This document shows positions 53,103-59,866 of a DNA stretch of 64,000 nucleotides, piece after piece. A program made the position numbers and the translations under genes. Every line of letters starts with the position of its first letter. Position 1 is the first letter of the stretch. Source of the stretch: Jeotgalibacillus salarius (lineage in GTDB: Bacteria > Bacillota > Bacilli > Bacillales > Jeotgalibacillaceae); the NCBI RefSeq assembly GCF_004405125.1, contig NZ_SORX01000003.1, positions 354,297-418,296 on the forward strand, given 5' to 3'. Under the pieces are notes generated by a model, which searched no databases, was not told the DNA's origin, and saw nothing but the letters and a program-made list of their open reading frames with translations.

Positions 53103-54485
53103 GTGAAGAAGAAAACGGTTGTTACAATGGCACTTGCTACAACATTGGCGCTTGGTGCTGCTACTCCCCAGCTGGCTTATATGAAGGGACCATCCCTTGA
53201 AAAGGTCAACAGTCAGTTTGACAAAAAGGTCTTAAACCAGCTGGATGCACAGCGGATTTATGACAACATCGACACGCTGGCGCAGGAACCAAGAGTTGCC
53301 GGTACTGATGCAGAGGATCAGGCAGTCGAATTTATCGCAGAAGAGTTTGAGTCGTATGGCTACGATGTTGAAATTCAGCCATTCACATTCTTCGGATATA
53401 CTCCTCCATCTTCACTGTCACTTTCAGTTGAAGGCTTTGAAGGTGAGCTGAACCCACGTTCTTTTACATATTCAGTGAACGGTGATGTGACAGGTGAGCT
53501 TGTGGACGTTGGATTAGGTACTGTGGATGACGTAGCAGGACTAGATCTTACAGGTAAAATTGCATTAATTCAGAGAGGTAGTATTTCTTTTGGTCAAAAA
53601 GTGCTGAATGCTGCTGAAAGAGGAGCAGCTGGTGTAGTCATTTATAATAACGTTGATGGTGTATTGAACGGGACGCTTGGCGCTTATGATGAGCGCTATG
53701 TGGCTGCTGTCAGCCTATCTAAATCCGAGGGCGAAGCGCTTAAAGCTCTGGCAGGCAGTACTGCGACATTAACAGTTGAAGGTGCTGAAGCGGGCGACCG
53801 TACTTCGCATAACGTGATTGCGACGAAAGAGCCGACAAATCAGAAAAAAGCAAATGACGATATCATTGTTGTCGGTGCACACCATGACTCAGTTCCAGGC
53901 GCACCTGGTGCAAATGATGACGCTTCTGGTACTGCGATGACACTGGAGCTTGCACGCGTACTAAAAAATGTACCGACTGATACTGAGCTTCGCTTCGTAA
54001 CATTTGGAGCGGAAGAGCTTGGTTTGATCGGATCTTATCATTATGTAGATACGTTAAGTGATGAGGAAATTGATAACACAGTGGCAAACTTTAACCTTGA
54101 TATGGTGGGAAGCCGTGACGCTGGTGATCTTGTCATGCGTACACTGGATGGTCAACCAAACCTTGTAACGGAGCTTTCTCAGAAGTCCAGCCTGAAATTA
54201 AACGGAGAAGCAACTCCATTTTCCCAGGGTGGTAGCAGTGACCACGTGCCATTTGCAGCAGCAGGTATTCCTGCAGCTCTGTTCATTCATGCACCGCTTG
54301 AGCCATGGTACCATACGCCAGACGACACAATTGATAAAATCGATATTAATAAACTGCAGGATGTCGCTGAAATTGTAGGGTCTGCCGTCTATGACCTTGC
54401 ACAATTCGACCATCCATCACAGTCGAAAAATACAGGAAAAGTTGATGTTGAAGCTGATATGATCTTTGAACAGTCAGTGAGATAA
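53103..54485 (+). CDS. ywaD: Secreted M28-family aminopeptidase (YwaD-like)
   Basis: 460 residues: a Sec signal peptide (TVVTMALATTLALGAATPQ), an N-terminal M28 half, an inserted PA domain (about 110-235) around GKIALIQRGSISFGQKVLNA, then the zinc-binding core HHDSVPGAPGANDDASG, AEELGLIGS, NLDMVGS and the late HVPFAAAGIPAALFIH. This order matches B. subtilis YwaD and related leucyl/aminoacyl peptidases. GTG 53103 with AGGAGG upstream is chosen. It is likely to help release amino acids outside the cell. Confidence 0.92.
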   Translation: MKKKTVVTMALATTLALGAATPQLAYMKGPSLEKVNSQFDKKVLNQLDAQRIYDNIDTLAQEPRVAGTDAEDQAVEFIAEEFESYGYDVEIQPFTFFGYTPPSSLSLSVEGFEGELNPRSFTYSVNGDVTGELVDVGLGTVDDVAGLDLTGKIALIQRGSISFGQKVLNAAERGAAGVVIYNNVDGVLNGTLGAYDERYVAAVSLSKSEGEALKALAGSTATLTVEGAEAGDRTSHNVIATKEPTNQKKANDDIIVVGAHHDSVPGAPGANDDASGTAMTLELARVLKNVPTDTELRFVTFGAEELGLIGSYHYVDTLSDEEIDNTVANFNLDMVGSRDAGDLVMRTLDGQPNLVTELSQKSSLKLNGEATPFSQGGSSDHVPFAAAGIPAALFIHAPLEPWYHTPDDTIDKIDINKLQDVAEIVGSAVYDLAQFDHPSQSKNTGKVDVEADMIFEQSVR

Positions 54486-54497
54486 TTCTTATAGTAG

Positions 54498-54529
54498 AGT
54501 GCCCCTATTCTTTAAGGAGCAGGGGCACT
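54498..54529 (+). terminator. Hairpin after the aminopeptidase gene
   Basis: AGTGCCCCT pairs perfectly with AGGGGCACT across a 14-base loop; no strong T-run follows, so it may be a weak terminator. Confidence 0.5.
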
Positions 54530-54708
54530 GTTAACATTTGACAACACTTCTGTAATTGAGTATAACTGAAACACGGTATACTTCTCTAATTCCCTCCAAC
54601 TTCTCTCAATTATTTTCCGTACACCTAAAAGTTAAAACCATTTAAAAGTAATCATCACGTTGGATACCTTAGCAGAAGTCTGTCGAAAAACAGATAGGAT
54701 GTGGATTT

Positions 54709-55206
54709 ATGGGATTAGGCATGAGCATTTACGTTATTCCAAAAATTAAAGATCTTTCATGGAAGGAGACGATTGAAGCTGATCAATTTGTCAGGAGAAA
54801 AGAAACCGAAGAACCTCTTTATCAAAAGGTAAAACATTACCGCTTACCTATTCCCTACAGCAATGGAATTGAATCTATTTTTCGGGAACTCGTTTATTGG
54901 CGTAATGAGCATGGCCTTCATTGGTGGTTCATAGATGAACTTTTCAATGGTATAGACCCCAATCCCGCTGTCAAAATCATACCCCCGGAAAAAATCATTG
55001 AACTTCACCAGAATTGCTGCGAGATCATTAGTCAGTATATTAAGTCATATCACATACCATCCCTTCAGATAAATGCCTTTTTAGAAAACCTCAATTATGA
55101 AAATTGCTCCGTATACGAGTTTCTCAGATCCATTGAGTATATGAAAGAAATCACTCAAAATGGGTTTTTAGAAAATCACTATTTTCAATATCAAAGCACG
55201 TGGTGA
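54709..55206 (+). CDS. Hypothetical protein in an AT-rich accessory island
   Basis: 165 residues, soluble, acidic and aromatic-rich; no recognised motif (begins MSIYVIPKIKDLSWKE after an optional MGLG). AT-rich composition and odd codon use compared with neighbours suggest recent transfer. It precedes a likely toxin-antitoxin pair but is separated from it by a promoter with two palindromes, so it is not necessarily part of the pair. Confidence 0.65.
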   Translation: MGLGMSIYVIPKIKDLSWKETIEADQFVRRKETEEPLYQKVKHYRLPIPYSNGIESIFRELVYWRNEHGLHWWFIDELFNGIDPNPAVKIIPPEKIIELHQNCCEIISQYIKSYHIPSLQINAFLENLNYENCSVYEFLRSIEYMKEITQNGFLENHYFQYQSTW

Positions 55207-55221
55207 ATATCCGTTGTGGAT

Positions 55222-55258
55222 TGATAGCACAAATGCTATCATCTATATTAATATAGAT
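55222..55258. promoter_or_regulatory. Double palindrome upstream of the toxin-antitoxin pair
   Basis: TGATAGCA and TGCTATCA (perfect 8-base arms around CAAA, 55222-55241) abut a perfect 18-base palindrome ATCTATATTAATATAGAT (55241-55258). Both end within 13 bases of the toxin ATG. They are candidate operators for the XRE-type antitoxin. Confidence 0.65.
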
Positions 55259-55270
55259 GAGGGTCTCTAT

Positions 55271-55714
55271 ATGAAAACAGAAAAATATATCATCATAAGT
55301 CAGGGAAATATTGAGGATTTCGAGGACACGTTACTTTATTATGCAGAACAGGAAGTAATCAAATCGAAACCTGGCACATGGAGCAAACTTGCAGATAAAT
55401 ATGCAAGGCTATTGGTCATACTGAGTATTAATCCTTATCCAGATATCGATCATGAAAGCCAACTAAGTAACAATCAGATGAACGCTATCAAATATATTCA
55501 TCACAATACGCATTATCGGAATTTTTACAGGTTGGGGTTTTCAGGCGGCGGCACAGGCAACCACCGTATTATTTTTGCAATCCATAATTACGGGAAAATC
55601 ATCATGCTGCATCACTTTTTGAAACAATATAATGGTTTGATTCATCGGCACGATATTTTGCCAGCTGAACTTAATTATGAAGCATACTGCCAACATGATC
55701 CTAATTTGTATTAA
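55271..55714 (+). CDS. HigB-like toxin (RelE/ParE fold) candidate
   Basis: 147 residues. The C-terminal half contains NHRIIFAIHNYGKIIMLHHF, the pattern of HigB/RelE-type mRNA interferases (YRIIFA...G.I.LLHgF.K), but the protein is longer than the usual 100-115 residues and the N-terminal third is unassigned. ATG 55271 follows GAGGG. Directly downstream (17 bases) is an XRE-family gene, the expected antitoxin, in the HigBA order (toxin first). Confidence 0.72.
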   Translation: MKTEKYIIISQGNIEDFEDTLLYYAEQEVIKSKPGTWSKLADKYARLLVILSINPYPDIDHESQLSNNQMNAIKYIHHNTHYRNFYRLGFSGGGTGNHRIIFAIHNYGKIIMLHHFLKQYNGLIHRHDILPAELNYEAYCQHDPNLY

Positions 55715-55731
55715 AAGGAGGCAAAGTCAAC

Positions 55732-56022
55732 ATGAGTGATTTTTTACAAAAATATGCTGGGGTGAGAGGAAAAGATCACGTTCAAAAGTTAAAAACAGAA
55801 GGAGTGATTGCTGCTCAAATTAAATCAGCAAGAAAACAGGCGGGCTTGTCACAGCAGCAGCTTGCTGATCAAGCAGGAATCCCAAAATCAACTGTCGGAC
55901 GTATTGAAGCGGGTATAACTAGCCCAAAAGTAGATACTCTTTTTCGTTTATCACGTGTATTGAATACACAATTTATTATTGATGGCACTATAAATGATGA
56001 CTTCTCTTCCGCAATAAAATAA
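55732..56022 (+). CDS. XRE-family antitoxin candidate (HigA-like)
   Basis: 96 residues with a helix-turn-helix at about 25-80: IKSARKQAGLSQQQLADQAG, then PKSTVGRIEAGITSP and DTLFRLSRVL. AAAAGGAGG precedes the ATG. Following a RelE/HigB-like gene, it is most simply a HigA-type antitoxin and autorepressor acting on the double palindrome upstream. A strong terminator follows. Confidence 0.78.
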   Translation: MSDFLQKYAGVRGKDHVQKLKTEGVIAAQIKSARKQAGLSQQQLADQAGIPKSTVGRIEAGITSPKVDTLFRLSRVLNTQFIIDGTINDDFSSAIK

Positions 56023-56040
56023 GGGCATTTTTAATAAAGC

Positions 56041-56080
56041 AAAAAACCCGGTCTCCCATATGTGGAAGACCGGGTTTTTA
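56041..56080. terminator. Bidirectional terminator of the toxin-antitoxin unit
   Basis: AAAACCCGGTCT pairs with AGACCGGGTTTT, continued by TCC/GGA in part, with T-rich flanks on both sides. Confidence 0.87.
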
Positions 56081-56086
56081 CGTTGA

Positions 56087-56239
56087 TCAATCTTGTTTTT
56101 CATCAGAGTCTGTAGATTGTTTGTTAGCTTTACTCTGATAAGGCTTAAAGCTTTTTGCTTTCTTTGCTTTTGCCTGCCAGCGGTTCCAGCCTTTTTTGCC
56201 GGTACCCTGACCTACGCCGCTCTTTTTTGATTTTGCCAT
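56087..56239 (-). CDS. Small basic protein, DUF3934-like (50 aa)
   Basis: 50 residues, strongly basic: MAKSKKSGVGQGTGKKGWNR followed by WQAKAKKAKSFKPYQSKANK and an acidic tail. The GTGKKGWNRWQ core is that of DUF3934 proteins of Bacillus, a small family of unknown function (possibly nucleic-acid binding by charge). GGAGTG precedes the ATG. It is short and easily overlooked. Confidence 0.75.
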   Translation of the reverse strand: MAKSKKSGVGQGTGKKGWNRWQAKAKKAKSFKPYQSKANKQSTDSDEKQD

Positions 56240-56377
56240 CTATTTTCACTCCAAAGAATAGAATACCGCTTAGTTAGTGACTTGAAATGCCGGAAAACAT
56301 TATGCCTGTTCTATACGGCTCTTCTTCATTTTATCACGAACTGATCCGAGAAGCTTCATTAGACTATATTTTTACCA

Positions 56378-57085
56378 CTATTCATCCTTCAGCCGTTTCT
56401 TGAATAACATACTTGCAATTACGAGCGTTATCACTGTCCATCCTGCAATCACTGCAAGTGAAATGATAATATCTGTTATATTACCTGCCGCACTATATCC
56501 CTCAAGCATAATCAATTGTGAACTCGGGAGCCATTTCAACACTTCAAGCACTGAGTATGTCTCAGCAAGTCCCATCGCAAGTGGTCCGAGTGAAAAAATC
56601 GCCATAACAGGCAGTATCGCAACGGATGCTTCCATCACGGTCTTTGTGAACAGTCCGCATATAATCCCAAGACCAATGTAGAAAACTGTAGAGATCGTTA
56701 ATCCTGCTGCTAAAATAAACAGGTTCGCCGGAGTAAACCCAAGGATCATAATCGTCAGTGTGACAATCACAATTGTTATTGAAAAGACAAGCGTGCTTTT
56801 ACCAATCAGAATATCTGCCATTGATGCAGGAGACATCATCAGACTGCGTAATGTGTTACTTTCCTTTTCTTCAGCAATCAGGCAGGCCTGAATAAACGTA
56901 GTAACAAACGCGAAGGTCATGTTAACAGGAAGAAAATACAGATCCAATGAGGCAGCCCCTGCATTCTGATAGAAAAGAGCAAGTACTAAAGGCATTAAGA
57001 CCATCGTTGAGATTGCATAGTTACGTGAAAACTCTTTATAATCCTTAATAAAAATTGCACGCATTCTTTTGACTGAAACATTCAT
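56378..57085 (-). CDS. ABC-2-type transporter permease
   Basis: 235 residues with six hydrophobic helices; FIKDYKEFSRNYAISTMVL at the N-terminus and EEKESNTLRSLMMSPAS, the conserved ABC-2 loop, mark the family. It overlaps the ATPase gene by four bases. The two should form a half-size exporter with the gene at 57082. The substrate may be an antibiotic, lipid or peptide. Confidence 0.88.
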   Translation of the reverse strand: MNVSVKRMRAIFIKDYKEFSRNYAISTMVLMPLVLALFYQNAGAASLDLYFLPVNMTFAFVTTFIQACLIAEEKESNTLRSLMMSPASMADILIGKSTLVFSITIVIVTLTIMILGFTPANLFILAAGLTISTVFYIGLGIICGLFTKTVMEASVAILPVMAIFSLGPLAMGLAETYSVLEVLKWLPSSQLIMLEGYSAAGNITDIIISLAVIAGWTVITLVIASMLFKKRLKDE

Positions 57086-57933
57086 CGTAGGTCCCTCCCT
57101 GTCATCTCCATAAATATATCTCCCAGTGTCGGTTCATTTGACCAGATTCGCTGGATCAGCTGATGTCTCATCCATTCTTCAAGTCTTTCGGCCGTTGTCA
57201 GTTCATTCAGCGGCAGAGTGTGCTGCTCACCATTTGTCAGCTCCACAATCATTGACTGATCACTGTGACGCAATCTTAATTCTGAAGGCGCGCCAATTGC
57301 CTGAATCTTTCCTTCGTGTAAAAATGCGACACGGTCACACAACGTTTCAGCCTCTGCCATATCATGTGTCGTCAGGAAAATCGTTGTACCCATTTCATTT
57401 AACTTACGCAGCCCCTTATAAATGTGATGCGTGTTTCCAGGGTCCAGCGCTGAGGTTGGTTCATCAAGAAATAACAGATCCGGGTTATGCATTAGCGCCC
57501 GTGCAAGAGTTACACGCTGAAGCATTCCTTTAGAAAGCTTGGACACCTTCTTTTTGCGTGCATCCTGAAGATTCACAAATGCCAGCGCTTCATCAATTGC
57601 GCTGTCATCCAGCCCATATAAGTCTTTATAAAGCATCAGGTTTTCCTCTACTGATAGTCTTTTGTACAATCCACTGTTATCCGTTAATAGGCCAAAGCGT
57701 GATTTATTCTCCACACGTTTCATTTCATTAACTGGCATACCAAAAACAGATGCTTTTCCTTTGTTCTGATCCAGTTGGGCAGTCAATACTTTAATAAGTG
57801 TTGTTTTACCTGAACCACTAGGCCCAAGCAAGCCGAAAATCTCCCCTTTATGTACCGAAAAATTTACATCCTCTAAAGCGATAAACTCGTTAAATTTCTT
57901 TCCTAAATGCTCTACGTTAATTTCTGCTGTCAT
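57082..57933 (-). CDS. ABC transporter ATP-binding protein
   Basis: 283 residues, larger than a minimal ATPase. Walker A GPSGSGKTTLIKVL, signature LSKGMLQRVTLARAL, Walker B LLFLDEPTSALDPG and switch His LTTHDMAEAE are intact, unlike the ABC-like regulator upstream. The C-terminal 60 residues are a family-specific extension. The first gene of its transcription unit; the region before it carries a LytTR-type direct repeat. Confidence 0.92.
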   Translation of the reverse strand: MTAEINVEHLGKKFNEFIALEDVNFSVHKGEIFGLLGPSGSGKTTLIKVLTAQLDQNKGKASVFGMPVNEMKRVENKSRFGLLTDNSGLYKRLSVEENLMLYKDLYGLDDSAIDEALAFVNLQDARKKKVSKLSKGMLQRVTLARALMHNPDLLFLDEPTSALDPGNTHHIYKGLRKLNEMGTTIFLTTHDMAEAETLCDRVAFLHEGKIQAIGAPSELRLRHSDQSMIVELTNGEQHTLPLNELTTAERLEEWMRHQLIQRIWSNEPTLGDIFMEMTGRDLR

Positions 57934-58008
57934 TTGCGCAGCCTCCTTTGTTGATTTCTAACCTAAGTGTAGTCAGTTCAACAAAAGTACGCTGTAATAT
58001 TCGGATCA

Positions 58009-58055
58009 ATTGTAGAAAAATGATGGCCAACTGTACCCGAAAACTGCTGAGCTGT
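58009..58055 (-). promoter_or_regulatory. Putative LytTR-type direct repeat and -10 upstream of the ABC transporter
   Basis: On the minus strand ACAGCTCAG (58055-58047), 12 bases, ACAGTTGGC (58034-58026): 9-bp repeats with a 21-bp period, the layout of LytTR targets. Eleven bases later comes the -10-like TACAAT (58014-58009). Confidence 0.55.
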
Positions 58056-58078
58056 CCCCTCATATTCCCCGGGAAATA

Positions 58079-59002
58079 CTAGGAAACGCCAAGAAGCTCC
58101 TTCAGTTCCGCAAGCTTCGCACGAGATAGCGGAATTACACTGCTTTCTCTGTCATTAAGCTTCAGACTATAGCTGTTTTTCGTCCAGGTAATGATCTCCC
58201 TGACCTTTTGCAGGTTCACAATGTAGGATCTATGACAGCGATAAAAGCCATATGGACGTAATTGCTTTTCAAGCTCCTGAAGCGTTAATGTGCAATTGTA
58301 CCCTTTACCAGCTACATTTACTTGTGCAGATCCATCCACACTTTCAACATAATCAATTTCAGGCGGGTTAAACAGAATGGTTTTTCCCTCATGCTTCGTT
58401 TGAATTTTTTCAATTCTGATGACAGGCTGCTCTTCTTCAGCAGGCGATGCCGTCCCTTCATTAAAATCCATTTTGTGGAATCCATTCTGATCAATTCTAT
58501 AGAGATCCTCAGTCACAATGAGAAGTTCTTCAAGGTTATGACCAAGAAGTAAAATCGTTTTCTCCTGTTCCTTTATTCTGCTGATCAGCTGCGCCATCAC
58601 CTTTCTTCCCTCCTCGTCAAGTCTGTCGAAGGGTTCTTCTATGATCAAAAGGTCTTTTGAATATAAAAACGGTCTCAGGAAAGACAGACAATTTCTGCAG
58701 CTTTCCGAGAGATCTTTTACTTTTGTCTTTTTTTCATGCTGCAGACCAAATAAAGCAATCATATCCTCGATCGGTATTGTCACTCCTGAAAGATCCTTAT
58801 GGTAACGAAACGTTTCCTCCACTGTTAATCGCAGAGCAAGCCCATCGTTGTTAAAGTGGAGATAGCCTGCAGGCTTTAACTGATTCATAATGACCTGGGT
58901 CCGTTTAATATCTGTATAGATTCCAGTAAGTCCGGCATCAAATGAGAAAGAAGGAAGAACCGTATGGCTGCCTTCTTTTACTTCAGTGAATTGAATATTC
59001 AT
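58079..59002 (-). CDS. Fusion of a degenerate ABC ATPase-like domain with a LytTR DNA-binding domain
   Basis: 307 residues. Residues 1-190 resemble an ABC ATPase but the Walker A loop is gone (GIYTDIKRTQ where GxxGxGK[ST] is expected) and the signature is LSESC; Walker B (LLIIEEPFDRLD) and the switch His (LLGHNLEE) remain. Residues about 205-307 are a LytTR domain (IDYVESVDGSAQVNV, GFYRCHRSYIVNL). It is therefore likely a regulator, not a pump ATPase. It precedes an ABC-2 transporter on the same strand with a LytTR-type repeat between them. AAGGAG precedes the ATG. Confidence 0.85.
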   Translation of the reverse strand: MNIQFTEVKEGSHTVLPSFSFDAGLTGIYTDIKRTQVIMNQLKPAGYLHFNNDGLALRLTVEETFRYHKDLSGVTIPIEDMIALFGLQHEKKTKVKDLSESCRNCLSFLRPFLYSKDLLIIEEPFDRLDEEGRKVMAQLISRIKEQEKTILLLGHNLEELLIVTEDLYRIDQNGFHKMDFNEGTASPAEEEQPVIRIEKIQTKHEGKTILFNPPEIDYVESVDGSAQVNVAGKGYNCTLTLQELEKQLRPYGFYRCHRSYIVNLQKVREIITWTKNSYSLKLNDRESSVIPLSRAKLAELKELLGVS

Positions 59003-59130
59003 GGATTAACTCCTTCATTCCTTATGTTCTTATACCTCTTTCACTATTCTACAACTCATTCGTCAACTCCTCCGGATTTTTCACAATATTTGAGTGACTA
59101 TGGTAAAAAAGAATCGAATCATAAAATAAA

Positions 59131-59171
59131 TGTAAAGGTCGCTTTACGTAAAGCGAACTTTACATTATACT
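59131..59171 (+). promoter_or_regulatory. 34-bp palindromic operator overlapping the promoter of the XRE gene
   Basis: The palindrome spans 59131-59164 (TGTAAAG...CTTTACA) with a single mismatched pair; its centre CGCTTTACGTAAAGCG is perfect. TTTACG (59143-59148), a 17-base spacer and TATACT (59166-59171) form a sigma-A promoter, so a bound repressor would block it. Confidence 0.72.
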
Positions 59172-59195
59172 CATGAATAGAGGGGAATGTGGCGT

Positions 59196-59399
59196 ATGAA
59201 AAATCGTATGAAAGAATTACGGCAGAAAAATAGCATTTCTCAGGAACAGATAGCAGAAATGCTTGGGGTTTCGAGGCAGACCATTATTTCGATTGAAAAA
59301 GGTCGCTATAATCCTTCACTGCCGCTTGCGATCCAGATCGCAAGGTGCTTTGACACGTATGTTGAAGAGGTTTTTTTGCTGGAAGATGAAGAGAAATAG
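59196..59399 (+). CDS. Small XRE-family regulator
   Basis: 67 residues from ATG 59196: a single helix-turn-helix protein with LRQKNSISQEQIAEMLGVSR and QTIISIEKGRYNPSLPLAIQ, as in the short regulators paired with DUF2178 membrane proteins. A DUF2178-like gene follows 20 bases later, and a 34-bp palindrome covers its own promoter, so autorepression is probable. ATG 59187 lies too close to AGAGGGG. Confidence 0.85.
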   Translation: MKNRMKELRQKNSISQEQIAEMLGVSRQTIISIEKGRYNPSLPLAIQIARCFDTYVEEVFLLEDEEK

Positions 59400-59419
59400 A
59401 ATGTTTGGAGGATTTTAAT

Positions 59420-59692
59420 ATGCAGATGAGCAGTAAAGCTGGGAGAAAGACGTTTTTCATATTTGGACTGGTGTTTCTTTCATTTGGGATATTAATCAAC
59501 GTTGTTTCCATTGCATCAGGCAACTTTTTTGTTGGTCATGAATTCGTTTATATAGGAACGACGGTTATGTGCTTTTGTCTTTCTTATCTATATCCACAAT
59601 TTAAGGAAAATGATGAACGGTCTAAGAAGATTAAGGAACGCGGTATGTTTTTCAGCTACATATTTATTATGGGATACATGCTCGTGTTTTAA
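59420..59692 (+). CDS. DUF2178-like membrane protein, truncated by a probable frameshift
   Basis: 90 residues from ATG 59420 (GGAGG upstream): three hydrophobic helices and a charged loop KENDERSKKIKERG characteristic of DUF2178 partners of XRE regulators. The frame ends GYMLVF and TAA, but a continuation in another frame begins immediately (ATG overlapping TAA) and looks like the missing last helix. A single T lost from a TTTT run would join them. Confidence 0.75.
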   Translation: MQMSSKAGRKTFFIFGLVFLSFGILINVVSIASGNFFVGHEFVYIGTTVMCFCLSYLYPQFKENDERSKKIKERGMFFSYIFIMGYMLVF

Positions 59693-59808
59693 TGTTGTTT
59701 CAATTTGAAGGTTTTATGCTGGATGGCTACCAAACCGTCAGCCTGCTCACAGCGTTGACGATCAGTACTGTTTTTATTTCTTTCGTGGTGCTGTCGAAGC
59801 GTTATTAA
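59692..59808 (+). pseudogene. C-terminal part of the DUF2178-like protein, out of frame
   Basis: 38 codons beginning MLFQFEGFMLDGYQTVS and ending FISFVVLSKRY: a hydrophobic helix with a basic end, as expected for the last helix of the preceding protein. The ATG overlaps the upstream TAA (TAATG), so reinitiation is possible, but a frameshift is simpler. Confidence 0.6.
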
Positions 59809-59810
59809 AA

Positions 59811-59842
59811 GGGAAAGCAAGGGTCTGACCCCTTGCCTTCCC
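59811..59842. repeat. GGGTCWGACCC-family palindrome
   Basis: GGGAA and TTCCC, GCAAGGGTC and GACCCCTTGC: nearly perfect arms. Lies between convergent genes and can act as a bidirectional terminator. Confidence 0.78.
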
Positions 59843-59866
59843 TGCAGTCTGGATCTGTCCCAAACT

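Noticed and set aside
54709..56022. Prophage remnant
   Set aside because: Although AT-rich with an XRE protein, no integrase, structural or lysis genes are present; a small island with a toxin-antitoxin pair fits better.
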